Positions 54,137 to 63,537 of a stretch of 64,000 bases of DNA are shown piece after piece. A program made the translations under genes and the position numbers. The DNA is from Bacillota bacterium (GTDB taxonomy: Bacteria > Bacillota_A > Clostridia > Lachnospirales > Lachnospiraceae). The notes under the pieces are model-generated. The model did no database searches. It saw only the letters and a list, made by a program, of their open reading frames with translations, and was not told where the DNA came from. Every line of letters begins with the position of its first letter. The first letter of the stretch is position 1. The DNA is taken from NCBI GenBank assembly GCA_023443625.1, contig JAEZTQ010000056.1:1-64000 (forward strand), given 5' to 3'.

Positions 54137-54805
54137 TTATTTGAGGCTGCTAAAATCATTGAATTTCTTTTTGAACTCCCTAATATTATCTGTAATACTT
54201 CCTCTAAACACTGAGGTTCCAGCTACTATAACATTCGCTCCGGCATTTAATACATCCTGTACATTATCTGTGGAAATACCTCCATCCACTTCAATATCAA
54301 CCAAAGCACCTGATTTTGCAATCATTTCTTTTAAGTTACAGATTTTATCCAGTGATCCGGGTATAAAGGCTTGTCCTCCAAATCCAGGATTAACTGTCAT
54401 AACTAATATCATATCAATATCACTCAGTATATATTCCAATACACTCAGTGGTGTTGCCGGATTTAAGGAAACTCCTGCTTTTAATCCTAATTCTTTAATT
54501 CTGGTAACTGTTCTATGCAAATGGGTACATGCTTCTGCATGAACGGTTATAATATCCGCACCAGCATTCTTAAATTCTTCCAAATACCTTATTGGTTCAT
54601 CAATCATTAGATGAACATCAAAAATAAGCTTCGAATTTTTTCGTATCGAAGCAATTAATGGCATCCCAAAACTAATACTTGGAACATAATTTCCGTCCAT
54701 AACATCAATATGGAGATAATCTGCTTTGGACTGTTCAATCAGAGCGATTTGCTCCCCAAGTATATTGAAATCTGCCGCAAGTATGGATGGAGCAAGTTTT
54801 ATCAT
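54137..54805 (-). CDS. rpe: Rpe, ribulose-5-phosphate 3-epimerase
   Basis: A 222-residue TIM-barrel enzyme with HIDVMDGNYVPSISFG, MTVNPGFGGQAFI and DGGIS, the metal and phosphate sites. The frame extends to a TTG at 54826; the ATG at 54805 gives the conserved MIKLAPSILAADF start and is chosen, although its SD is distant. Confidence 0.95.
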   Translation of the reverse strand: MIKLAPSILAADFNILGEQIALIEQSKADYLHIDVMDGNYVPSISFGMPLIASIRKNSKLIFDVHLMIDEPIRYLEEFKNAGADIITVHAEACTHLHRTVTRIKELGLKAGVSLNPATPLSVLEYILSDIDMILVMTVNPGFGGQAFIPGSLDKICNLKEMIAKSGALVDIEVDGGISTDNVQDVLNAGANVIVAGTSVFRGSITDNIREFKKKFNDFSSLK

Positions 54806-54845
54806 AATGAAACCCAAACCTTTCAAGTTGTATTGATGGTTTAAA

Positions 54846-55727
54846 CTAATATCTTTTTTGGTTCTTTAATTCCTCATAAAGAGTTATATAATTTTCATAT
54901 CTTACTTTGCTTATTTTATTATTTTTTAATGCTTCCTTTACTGCGCAACCTGGCTCATTCAAATGATTACAGCCATTAAAGCGGCATTCCTGCTCATACT
55001 CATGAAACTCAATAAAGTAATCTTTCAATTCTTCCTTTTCAATCTCGTTGATATAAAGGGTACTAAAGCCAGGGGTATCCATAATGTAGGTGTTGTTTTC
55101 TACAAAAATCAACTCTGAATGTCTGGTTGTATGCTTGCCTCGTTTAATCTTCTCGCTAATATCACCTGTCTCCATCTTGACTTTAGGCTGGAGCAGATTA
55201 ATAAAAGTTGACTTACCAACCCCTGAGGGGCCGGCAAGGACCGTAGTCTTACCCTTAATTAATTCATAAAGAAGAGAAATGCCTTCCTTTTGAAGCATAC
55301 TGGCGAATACTACTTTATGGCCGCATCGCTTATAGATATTCTCTAATAATGCAATTTCATTATCATCTACAATATCCATTTTATTAAAGCATAGGATTGT
55401 TTCCACCTTCTGCCTCTCCATCATAATCAAAAAGCGATCCAGCAAATTTAAATTTGGACAGGGCTCGGCTGCCGCAAAGATGACCATTGCCTGATCAACA
55501 TTTGCGACAGCGGGCCTGATTAATTCATTCTTTCTAGGTAAAATATCTATAATTGTGCCTTTGCCTTCCGGCTGATCATCTGTATGGATTTTTACATCAT
55601 CACCCACCAGAGGCTTAATCTTCTGGTTGCGAAAGATTCCCTTCGCCTTACATTCATAGATAATATCAGTCTCCGGTGAATGAATATAGTAAAACCCTGC
55701 AATACCTTTGATAATCTTTCCTCTCAA
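54846..55727 (-). CDS. rsgA: RsgA (CpgA/YloQ), ribosome small-subunit GTPase
   Basis: A 293-residue circularly permuted GTPase: OB domain (1-70), G4 N115-K-M-D118 before G1 G166-P-S-G-V-G-K-S173, then a C-terminal zinc finger with CRFNGCNHLNEPGC. It matures the 30S subunit and is phosphorylated by PrkC in Bacillus, whose gene is immediately upstream. It starts with TTG, with AGGAG eight bases upstream. Confidence 0.95.
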   Translation of the reverse strand: MRGKIIKGIAGFYYIHSPETDIIYECKAKGIFRNQKIKPLVGDDVKIHTDDQPEGKGTIIDILPRKNELIRPAVANVDQAMVIFAAAEPCPNLNLLDRFLIMMERQKVETILCFNKMDIVDDNEIALLENIYKRCGHKVVFASMLQKEGISLLYELIKGKTTVLAGPSGVGKSTFINLLQPKVKMETGDISEKIKRGKHTTRHSELIFVENNTYIMDTPGFSTLYINEIEKEELKDYFIEFHEYEQECRFNGCNHLNEPGCAVKEALKNNKISKVRYENYITLYEELKNQKRY

Positions 55728-55729
55728 GC

Positions 55730-57853
55730 TTAATTCTCCTCAGGTTCAAAATAAACTGTCCAGGTATAGGCCTCTGTGTCACCTGGTAAGATGAATTTCT
55801 TACCATTGACATACATGGTAACTGTACCCTCAGACGGACTATCGGAGTACAATTCATCACCACCATAATAAAATGGAAATTCCGAAGCAGACATTGCGCC
55901 AGAATAAATATCTCTCTTTACTCCGTCTTGCTCAAGTACAAACTTAACATTTACACTGTCATCCTCTTCCACATCAATAAAATCAAAGGGATTTATATCA
56001 TCAATTTCTAAATACCCATAATAACCAGTAGGCTCCGGACCCTTACTTATTGTGATGTTAATTTTAGTACCTTTATCAACCTTAACACCAGCCGTAGTAC
56101 TTTGATAGGTTATACGATCTACTGCATAATTGCTGGAATACTCGTAACCAATTTCACCAAGAGATAATCCCACTGCTGCAAGAGCTGTTTCTGCCTCAGT
56201 TTTGGTCTTATCTATGATGCTAGGAACATCAACCTGTTTATTTTCAGGACCATTACTAATGGTTACAGTAACCTTATCTCCTGCCTTTACAATTGTTCCT
56301 CTCACAGGACTGGTAGAGATAACTTCACCCTTCGCATACACATCGCTGAAGGCATAAACAGGATCCCAAATTAATCCCTTCTCCACAATCTTTGCCTGCG
56401 CATTGGCTTCTGTTTGACCGTCAACATTAGGAACCTCTATAGGTTGCTGTCCCTGGCTGATGGTAAGAATAATCGTTGATCCTTTTTTAACAGATTGACC
56501 ATCGCTGGGATATTGCTTCATAATCTGTCCCTTTTCATATTCATCTGAATAATCTTCTTTACCTGCATCAATAAATGCATCGGGATCATCGGCCAAAATT
56601 CTCGCCTTCGCATCCTCTACTGTTAGTCCAAGAACCTTAGGAACTTCATAGGTCTCTGCAGAAAGTCCCAGTGTTGGAGTAGCTTCTGCTGGCTCTGTGG
56701 GTGCCAGGCTAATAGTCACTCCCGGTGTTGGATCAGCTGGAGTTTTATTATCTTTACCTGAAGTAAGGAAATATCCTACCACGATAAAAATTACCACTAC
56801 TAATACAACTGCAGTTACAATAGATGCTATCATAAAGACTTTATCAATCTTAGAATCTACTGTTTCTAAATCCTCATCCTCTTCCTCAATTGCTTTGGTT
56901 GGATGAATATTCTTTGTGGGGCGTGAATCTTCTTCAATATAGGCTCCACTTTTAATCTTACTTAAATCATCTGAAATATTAATGGTAGGTGAATCCGTTG
57001 CAACAAAGGCAGGAATTTGTACAAAATCACCGTCAGGATTAGAAATGGCTCTCTTTAAATCTGCAATTAACTCAGAGGAGGTATGATATCTTCTCTCCGG
57101 TCTTTTTTGCATACATTTTTGAACTATTTTATCAATGCTCACAGGAATCTCAGGATCTAATTCACGAAGAGGCATAGCCTCACCCTGAATGTGAAGAAGG
57201 GCAACTGATACCGTATTGTCCCCAGCAAAGGGAACCTTACCGGAAAGCATCTCATACAAGGTTACACCCAGGGAATATATATCACTCTTCTCATCACTAT
57301 ATCCACCTCTTGCCTGTTCCGGTGATAAATAATGTACAGACCCCATGGCATTAGAAGTTATGGTATTGGAATTGGTTGCCTTAGCAATACCAAAATCCGT
57401 TACCTTCACTTTACCATCTCTTGAAATAATAATATTCTGGGGTTTAATATCTCTATGGATTATGTTATTGTCATGTGCTGCTTCCATTCCCTGAGCAATC
57501 TGAATACCAATGCCCACTGCTTCCTTAATCTCTAGTTTACCCTTTCTTTCTATAAATCTTTTGAGGGTAATTCCTTCGACCAGTTCCATTACTATAAAAT
57601 GCAAACCATCGTCATCACCAACATCATAAACATTAACAATGTTAGGATGAGATAATCCTGCAGCTGACTGAGCTTCTCCTCTGAATTTATTTACAAAACT
57701 TTTGTCACTGGAATATTCAGGTTTTAAAACCTTAATGGCTACAAATCGATTTAGTCTTAGGTCCTTAGCCTTGTAAACATCAGCCATACCGCCAGAACCG
57801 ACATTATCCACCACTTCATAGCGATCACTGATGATCATACCAGGTTTTAACAT
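55730..57853 (-). CDS. prkC: PrkC/Stk1-type Ser/Thr kinase with PASTA domains
   Basis: A 707-residue membrane kinase. The N-terminal Hanks-type kinase domain (about 12-270) has K41, IHRDIKPQN and TDFGIAK. A membrane helix lies near 340-365, followed by a Thr/Pro-rich spacer, three PASTA domains (about 405-610), and an extra C-terminal domain. PASTA domains sense muropeptides or lipid II; in spore formers the kinase links germination and wall state. The ATG at 57853 has GAGGTGA five bases upstream; a GTG three codons earlier lies before the SD. Confidence 0.95.
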   Translation of the reverse strand: MLKPGMIISDRYEVVDNVGSGGMADVYKAKDLRLNRFVAIKVLKPEYSSDKSFVNKFRGEAQSAAGLSHPNIVNVYDVGDDDGLHFIVMELVEGITLKRFIERKGKLEIKEAVGIGIQIAQGMEAAHDNNIIHRDIKPQNIIISRDGKVKVTDFGIAKATNSNTITSNAMGSVHYLSPEQARGGYSDEKSDIYSLGVTLYEMLSGKVPFAGDNTVSVALLHIQGEAMPLRELDPEIPVSIDKIVQKCMQKRPERRYHTSSELIADLKRAISNPDGDFVQIPAFVATDSPTINISDDLSKIKSGAYIEEDSRPTKNIHPTKAIEEEDEDLETVDSKIDKVFMIASIVTAVVLVVVIFIVVGYFLTSGKDNKTPADPTPGVTISLAPTEPAEATPTLGLSAETYEVPKVLGLTVEDAKARILADDPDAFIDAGKEDYSDEYEKGQIMKQYPSDGQSVKKGSTIILTISQGQQPIEVPNVDGQTEANAQAKIVEKGLIWDPVYAFSDVYAKGEVISTSPVRGTIVKAGDKVTVTISNGPENKQVDVPSIIDKTKTEAETALAAVGLSLGEIGYEYSSNYAVDRITYQSTTAGVKVDKGTKINITISKGPEPTGYYGYLEIDDINPFDFIDVEEDDSVNVKFVLEQDGVKRDIYSGAMSASEFPFYYGGDELYSDSPSEGTVTMYVNGKKFILPGDTEAYTWTVYFEPEEN

Positions 57854-57869
57854 TGCATTCACCTCTTTT

Positions 57870-58589
57870 TCATACTTTAATAATAATTATTGCTATGTTG
57901 TCTTTGCCGCCATTTAAATTAGCTTGCTTTACCAGGGTTTGTGCGGCTATCTCCAGATCATCATTATCTCTAATAATCTGTTCAATCTTCTCATCCTCTA
58001 ACATATTTGTCAGACCATCCGAGCACATAAGTACAGTATCACCGGCTTCTAAGTTTACTTCAAAAAAATCAGCTTCAAGGGTAATATTAGCTCCTACTGC
58101 CCTTGTAATAATGTTTTTATTCGGATGTATTCTAGCCTCACTTCGGTCTAGTTCCCCCGTTTTTACCATAGCTTCCACTAGACTGTGATCTTCTGTAATC
58201 TGTTTCATCTCTTTACCAATGATATATAGCCTGCTATCGCCTACATTAGCAACATACATCTCTTTATCAAATATGGTCGCCACAACAAAGGTGGTTCCCA
58301 TACCCTCTAAATCAACTTGTTCCTCTGCTTTGCTTCGCAGAGCATCATTTGTTTCTTTCAGTATTTCTCCAATGGTACTTATTGGTGAAATTATATCACT
58401 TTCTTTAATTTTTTGCGTAAAAAACTCCACGCAGAATCTTGAAGCAAAATCACCTGCATTATGTCCACCCATACCATCTGCTACAACAAATAAATTGGGT
58501 AGCTGGCCTATAGCCGTTTCACTACAATAGACATAATCCTGATTAATTTTCCGCCGTTCTCCAATATCCGTTATAGAAAATGCTTTCAA
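57870..58589 (-). CDS. prpC: PrpC/Stp1-type PP2C protein phosphatase
   Basis: A 239-residue PPM phosphatase with VADGMGGHNAGDFAS, NVGDSRLYII and CSDGLTNML, which hold the metal-binding aspartates. It reverses PrkC phosphorylation. The TTG at 58589 gives the usual KAFSITDIGERR start and has GGAGG seven bases upstream; the longer frame begins with another TTG before this SD. prkC follows closely. Confidence 0.95.
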   Translation of the reverse strand: MKAFSITDIGERRKINQDYVYCSETAIGQLPNLFVVADGMGGHNAGDFASRFCVEFFTQKIKESDIISPISTIGEILKETNDALRSKAEEQVDLEGMGTTFVVATIFDKEMYVANVGDSRLYIIGKEMKQITEDHSLVEAMVKTGELDRSEARIHPNKNIITRAVGANITLEADFFEVNLEAGDTVLMCSDGLTNMLEDEKIEQIIRDNDDLEIAAQTLVKQANLNGGKDNIAIIIIKV

Positions 58590-58616
58590 GACTGCACCTC
58601 CCCACTTCCACAACCT

Positions 58617-59660
58617 TTAAAGACTAATTTTATCAATATAGCTCTTTCTTAGTTGTCCACAGGCAGCATCTATATCTGTGCCCATTTCTCTTCTTATAGT
58701 AACATTTATTCTATTTTTTTCAAGTATAAATTTAAAATTTTGTATTTTTCTGCTCTCAGATTTCCTATAATTTCTTTCTTTAATAGGGTTAACAGGTATC
58801 AAATTAATATGACAGTTAATGCCCTTAACAAGCTTTACAAGCTCCTTTGCGTGCTCTTCTTCATCATTGACACCATCAATCAAACTATACTCAAAGGTAA
58901 GTCGTCTCCCAGTATTTTCATAATAATATAGGAAGGCATCCATAACTTCCTTCAAATCATATTTGGCTGCTACGGGCATCAACTGTTTTCGTATAGTATT
59001 ATTCGGTGCATGTAAGGATAAGGCCAGTGTCACTGGTAGACCCTCTTCTGCAAAAGCACGTATTTTATCAGGAATTCCACAAGTTGAAACAGTGATATTT
59101 CTTGCACTTACATTAAGCCCCGAGGAAGCTGTTAAAAGCTTTATAAATCTTATTAAATTCACATAATTATCTAGAGGTTCTCCTGTTCCCATAACTACGA
59201 TATTAGAAACTCTCTCTCCTGATAATTCCTGAATTCGGTAAATTTGGTCTAACATCTCCGAGGGAAGGAGATCTCGTTCCTTACCACCAATGGTAGAAGC
59301 ACAGAACTTGCAACCCATGAGGCATCCAACCTGGGAGGAGATACACACACTGTTACCATGATGATATTTCATCAATACACTTTCAATTACCCTGTCATCC
59401 ATTAGACGAAATAAATATTTAGTGGTTCCATCTGTTTGTGAATGCCGTGCATCTACTTCTGAAAGGGTGATAATGGGGTATTTTTCCTTGAGTTTTTCTC
59501 TTAAGTCCTTTGGCAAATTAGTCATTTCATCATAGCTTGTTACTAATTTTACATGCAGCCATTCATAGATTTGTTTAGCACGAAAGGCAGGTAAATTTTG
59601 CATTTTAAGTTCTTCTATTATTTCCTCCAAATATAAGGACTTTATGTCTAAATTCTCCAT
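58617..59660 (-). CDS. rlmN: RlmN, dual 23S rRNA/tRNA C2-adenine methyltransferase
   Basis: A 347-residue radical SAM enzyme with C113-L-M-G-C117-K-F-C120 for the 4Fe-4S cluster and the second catalytic cysteine in the C-terminal AACGQL. It methylates A2503 of 23S rRNA and A37 of some tRNAs, aiding accuracy. It is placed between rsmB and prpC as in Bacillus. Confidence 0.96.
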   Translation of the reverse strand: MENLDIKSLYLEEIIEELKMQNLPAFRAKQIYEWLHVKLVTSYDEMTNLPKDLREKLKEKYPIITLSEVDARHSQTDGTTKYLFRLMDDRVIESVLMKYHHGNSVCISSQVGCLMGCKFCASTIGGKERDLLPSEMLDQIYRIQELSGERVSNIVVMGTGEPLDNYVNLIRFIKLLTASSGLNVSARNITVSTCGIPDKIRAFAEEGLPVTLALSLHAPNNTIRKQLMPVAAKYDLKEVMDAFLYYYENTGRRLTFEYSLIDGVNDEEEHAKELVKLVKGINCHINLIPVNPIKERNYRKSESRKIQNFKFILEKNRINVTIRREMGTDIDAACGQLRKSYIDKISL

Positions 59661-59718
59661 ATATAATTTTTGTCTTCACTTTCTCATAATGGGATTTGCT
59701 ATGGAATAAAATCCAACT

Positions 59719-61062
59719 CTATTTTCTTCGAAATCTGGACAAGAAGAAACCATCGGTTTGATGTACTCCTTGTAAGAGCTGAAGATAACCCTTTTTCGTT
59801 GTTTCGCCTCTAAGTTCTAGTGGTAGATGAAGGTCAAGGCTCTCTGGCTCAAAATCAAAATTTTCTAAAAACCATTCATAATTGTCCTGATTTTCTTCTT
59901 TATCTATGGTGCAGGTGCTAAATAGAAGAATACCGCCCTCTTTAACATAATTTTGAACAGTTGTTAATATTTGACGTTGTAATTCTATTAATTCTTTTTG
60001 TTGATTTTGTGTCAGCTTATATTTAATATCGGACTTTTTACCAATTACCCCCATTCCACTACAGGGAAGATCTGCGATTACTATATCTGCACTTTTGTAA
60101 TATAATACATCCGCAACTTTTGCATCCCATACTTTGGTTTTAACATTGGTAAATCCCATCCGATGAATATTCTCCTCAATTAATTTCGTCTTATGTTCGG
60201 TGATATCTCTGGCGGATACACTTTTTGCCTTTTCTGCAGCATGCAGAGCTTTGCCTCCTGGAGCTGCACATACATCTATAATAAAATCATTTTCCTTAAC
60301 ACCTGCCACCTGGCATACCAGCATGGAACTCACATCCTGAATGGCATAATAGCCCTTCTTAAAGCTATCTAATTTATCCAGATAATCATAGTCCTTAATA
60401 ATAAATGCATAGGGTAAATAATCACTTTCTAAGGCAGTTACCCCTTCCGCTGTTAATATATCTTTTAACTCCTGGGGAGACAGTTTCTTTGTATTACAGC
60501 GAATGGTAGTCTCCTTCTCCTTTAGAGAAGCTTCTAATATATTCTCAACAACTATAAAGTCATATTGAGAAAGAAGCTTTGTTACGATCCAGCCTGGTAC
60601 AGAATAAGTCACTTCAAGATATTTAATTGCTTCTTTATCCTTATTAGGAAATGTAATACCAGATCTATTTCGTGATATATTACGAAGAATACCATTTACA
60701 AAGCCTGAAAGCTTTACGAAGCCTCGTTTCTTAGCCAGCTTCACTGCTTCATTGCAGACAGCAGATTCAGGAACTTTGTCCATATACATAAGCTGATACA
60801 CACTCATGCGTAGTAAATTGCGAATCAGCGGTTTCATTTTTTTAACGGGAAGAGTGGAAAACTGATTAATCATATAGTCTAGCCTTAGATAAACCTTTAC
60901 TGTTCCTGTAAAAAGCCTTGAAATAAATGCTCTGTCTGATTTCTCAAGCTGCTGATACTTCTTAAGGGTGTGATTAAGAACTGTATGACTGTATTTATCC
61001 CCCTCAATAACTTCAATCAGCATATTCAAGACAATTTCACGGGTATTTACCTTATCAGTCAC
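59719..61062 (-). CDS. rsmB: RsmB, 16S rRNA m5C967 methyltransferase
   Basis: A 447-residue protein with an N-terminal NusB-like RNA-binding domain (about 1-135) and a SAM methyltransferase domain with DVCAAPGGK, the motif IV cysteine in LPCSGMGV and the motif VI cysteine in FSTCTIDKEEN. The GTG at 61062 has GGAGG eight bases upstream; the frame extends six codons to a TTG before this SD. It overlaps the preceding peptidase gene by eight bases. Confidence 0.94.
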   Translation of the reverse strand: MTDKVNTREIVLNMLIEVIEGDKYSHTVLNHTLKKYQQLEKSDRAFISRLFTGTVKVYLRLDYMINQFSTLPVKKMKPLIRNLLRMSVYQLMYMDKVPESAVCNEAVKLAKKRGFVKLSGFVNGILRNISRNRSGITFPNKDKEAIKYLEVTYSVPGWIVTKLLSQYDFIVVENILEASLKEKETTIRCNTKKLSPQELKDILTAEGVTALESDYLPYAFIIKDYDYLDKLDSFKKGYYAIQDVSSMLVCQVAGVKENDFIIDVCAAPGGKALHAAEKAKSVSARDITEHKTKLIEENIHRMGFTNVKTKVWDAKVADVLYYKSADIVIADLPCSGMGVIGKKSDIKYKLTQNQQKELIELQRQILTTVQNYVKEGGILLFSTCTIDKEENQDNYEWFLENFDFEPESLDLHLPLELRGETTKKGYLQLLQGVHQTDGFFLSRFRRK

Positions 61063-61762
61063 GCCTTCTTCCTCCACCAAACAAAATAATAAGTCTTAAT
61101 AATTGTAAAATAGTTGCCGCTGCTGCCGCTACATAGGTAAGTGCTGCCGCATCCAGGACTTTCTTAGAGCCTTTTAGTTCATCACTGTACAAAATTCCTG
61201 CTTCCCCTAGTCTTGCAATAGCCTTTCTGGAAGCATTGAATTCTACGGGAAGGGTAATAATTTGAAATAAAACGGCTGCTGAAAACAAAAGGATACCCAG
61301 ATAAATCAGAAATTCGTTATAGCTCATAATTATACCCAGTATAATCATAGGGAAAGAAATCTTGGAACTAATATTTACAAGGGGGACCAAAAATCCCCGA
61401 AGTCGTAAAGGTATATAGGATTGCTGATGCTGAATAGCATGTCCGCATTCATGGGCTGCCACACCAATGGCAGCAATGGAAGAATCTCCATATACAGAAT
61501 CAGACAAGCGCAACACCTTATTTCTAGGATCATAATGATCACTCAAACTACCTTGTACTCTTTCAATTCGAACATCATATATTCCTGCCTCTTGTAGCAA
61601 ACGCTGGGCTGCCTGTGCACCGGTATAACCGGACACACTTCTTACCCGAGAATACTTGTTAAAGGTGGTTTTTACTTTAGCAGAAGCTGCCAAGGAAATC
61701 ACAACACCAATCAACACTAAAATATAAGTTGGATCAATACGTGAATATAAACCATATCCCAT
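61055..61762 (-). CDS. YugP-like neutral zinc membrane metallopeptidase
   Basis: A 235-residue protein of the Zn_peptidase_2 family (DUF-type YugP) with HEXXH at H104-E-C-G-H108. Membrane helices flank it (about 10-27, 120-185 and the C-terminus), and it ends in a GGGRRRD tail. The natural substrate is unknown. The ATG at 61762 gives the conserved MGYG start; the longer frame has a less plausible N-terminus. It is inserted between fmt and rsmB, which are adjacent in Bacillus. Confidence 0.92.
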   Translation of the reverse strand: MGYGLYSRIDPTYILVLIGVVISLAASAKVKTTFNKYSRVRSVSGYTGAQAAQRLLQEAGIYDVRIERVQGSLSDHYDPRNKVLRLSDSVYGDSSIAAIGVAAHECGHAIQHQQSYIPLRLRGFLVPLVNISSKISFPMIILGIIMSYNEFLIYLGILLFSAAVLFQIITLPVEFNASRKAIARLGEAGILYSDELKGSKKVLDAAALTYVAAAAATILQLLRLIILFGGGRRRD

Positions 61763-61852
61763 AAGATCACCATTCCTTTCTGCAAAAATTTGGGTCACGG
61801 GTACAATAGTTTTCAATCTAAGATATATGACTGCAAATGTAAATTAATTTGG

Positions 61853-62800
61853 CTAAGATAAGGACCCCAGTTTCGTACCCACTAAAATGGGATAACCTCG
61901 TAAAAAGGCCTCTGCTGCCATACGTTTTTTTCCCTCTAACTGTAATTCTCTTATGACTAGAATTCCTTTTCCTGTCTTTACAGCCAAAGAATCTCTACGA
62001 ACTTCAACCACTTCTCCTGGTAGACAGTTTGCATAATCTGCCTTGTCTTCTTCCACATCTGTCTTCCAAAGTTTTAATGTCTTTCCCTCAAGCCAGGTAT
62101 AAGCACTGGGCCATGGATTTAATCCTCTGACTAATCTTTCGATTTTTTCAGCGGGTTGGGCAAAATCAATCTTACCCATTTCCTTACTAATCATCTTCAC
62201 ATAAGTTGCCTTATCATTATCCTGTGGTATTCTTAAGGCTATATTATCCTCTATCTTTTGTAAAGCTTCTATAATAGCATCACCACCAAGAAGGGCCATC
62301 TTATCAAAGAGACTACCACCGGTTTCTTCCTTAGCTATTGGTAATTTCACCTGTAATATCATATCTCCTGTATCTATCCCTACATCCATATGCATGATAG
62401 TAATACCTGTTTCTTCCTCACCATCAATAATTGAGTATTGTATAGGAGCTGCTCCTCGGTATTTTGGAAGGAGAGAGGCATGAACATTAATACATCCCTT
62501 CTTGGGAATATCCAACAATATCTTTGGCAATATCTGACCAAAGGCAGCTACTACGATAACCTCCGGAGATAAATCCTTTACTATACTTAGAAAGTCCTCC
62601 TCTTTAGCCTTCACTGGCTGATATACTGTAAGCCCATGTTTTAATGCCAGTTCCTTTACGGGAGAAAAACTAATTTCTCGTCCCCTTCCCTTTTGCTTGT
62701 CCGGCTGGGTTACTACGCCAATGATCTCATGCTTGGATTGAATTAATTTCTCTAAAATGGTAGCCGCAAAATCAGGCGTACCCATAAATAATAATCGCAT
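61853..62800 (-). CDS. fmt: Fmt, methionyl-tRNA formyltransferase
   Basis: A 315-residue enzyme starting MRLLFMGTPDFAATIL, with the catalytic HASLLPKYRGAAPI loop and a C-terminal OB-like domain. It formylates initiator Met-tRNA; the product group is later removed by Def, encoded directly upstream. The ATG at 62800 has GGAGG five bases upstream and is preferred over an ATG four codons earlier. Confidence 0.96.
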   Translation of the reverse strand: MRLLFMGTPDFAATILEKLIQSKHEIIGVVTQPDKQKGRGREISFSPVKELALKHGLTVYQPVKAKEEDFLSIVKDLSPEVIVVAAFGQILPKILLDIPKKGCINVHASLLPKYRGAAPIQYSIIDGEEETGITIMHMDVGIDTGDMILQVKLPIAKEETGGSLFDKMALLGGDAIIEALQKIEDNIALRIPQDNDKATYVKMISKEMGKIDFAQPAEKIERLVRGLNPWPSAYTWLEGKTLKLWKTDVEEDKADYANCLPGEVVEVRRDSLAVKTGKGILVIRELQLEGKKRMAAEAFLRGYPILVGTKLGSLS

Positions 62801-62851
62801 TCTTACCTCCATGTGACTTCTGATTTTGTCTTGTCAACATCCTCATCCAAA

Positions 62852-63337
62852 TTATATTTCCTCATCCTCTGCAAAGGCACTACGAAGTTCTCCTGTACTT
62901 TTTTCTACATATAATACACCATCCAAATGATCTATTTCATGGCAAAAAGCTCTGGCCAACAAGCCTGTACCTTCTACAGTAAACTCTTGCATATTCCTAT
63001 CGAAAGCTTTCACCTTAACATAGTTTGGTCTAGTAACAGTACCTACTTTACCTGGCACACTAAGGCATGCTTCCTCTCCTGTTTGCTCTCCATCCTTCTC
63101 AATAATTACTGGATTTATTAATATCAAAGGTTCATCGCCCTCTTCAGATACATCAATAACTACAAGTCTTTTTAATATTCCAACCTGTGGTGCTGCAAGT
63201 CCTACTCCGTTTGCTTCATAAAGGGTATCCAGCATATCTTCAATTAATATAAGAAGTTTCTTATCAACCTCATGTATCTCCTTACTGACTTTACCCAGAA
63301 CCGAATCACCAATTTCTCTTATATTTCTAATTGCCAT
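62852..63337 (-). CDS. def: Def, peptide deformylase
   Basis: A 161-residue metallohydrolase with the three motifs G44-V-G-L-A-A-P-Q51, E89-A-C91-L-S and H133-E-I-D-H137. C91 and the two histidines bind the metal and E134 is catalytic. It has alanine where many family members have glycine in EGCLS; this is tolerated in Firmicutes. AGGA precedes the ATG. It is the first gene of the operon that continues to lgt. Confidence 0.96.
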   Translation of the reverse strand: MAIRNIREIGDSVLGKVSKEIHEVDKKLLILIEDMLDTLYEANGVGLAAPQVGILKRLVVIDVSEEGDEPLILINPVIIEKDGEQTGEEACLSVPGKVGTVTRPNYVKVKAFDRNMQEFTVEGTGLLARAFCHEIDHLDGVLYVEKSTGELRSAFAEDEEI

Positions 63338-63427
63338 TTCATCATTCCTCTCTATCTTTATGAAATTACTGTCTTAAAGAAATTCCATAATTGTCTTATT
63401 AATCTTCTACAATAAATGAATTATTTA

Positions 63428-63457
63428 ATATTATCATAGATACCTTCTATTTATCAA
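63428..63457 (-). promoter_or_regulatory. Promoter candidate upstream of def
   Basis: Minus-strand TTGATA (complement of 63452-63457) is followed by overlapping -10 choices: GATAAT (complement of 63430-63435, spacer 16) or TAATAT (complement of 63428-63433, spacer 18). The leader would be about 85 bases. Confidence 0.5.
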
Positions 63458-63484
63458 CAATAACACAAAAAGTACATAAATTTC

Positions 63485-63527
63485 TTGTTACAGTTTGGCC
63501 ATGTAAGTAAATTGAAAACTGTAACAA
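63485..63527. promoter_or_regulatory. 12-bp inverted repeat after priA
   Basis: TTGTTACAGTTT (63485-63496) and AAACTGTAACAA (63516-63527) are perfectly complementary across a 19-base spacer. It starts 11 bases past the priA stop. There is no immediate U-tract on the minus strand, though GAAATTT and a later TTTTT follow, so it is either a weak terminator or an operator-like dyad upstream of the def promoter. Confidence 0.6.
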
Positions 63528-63537
63528 TACTGGAAAA

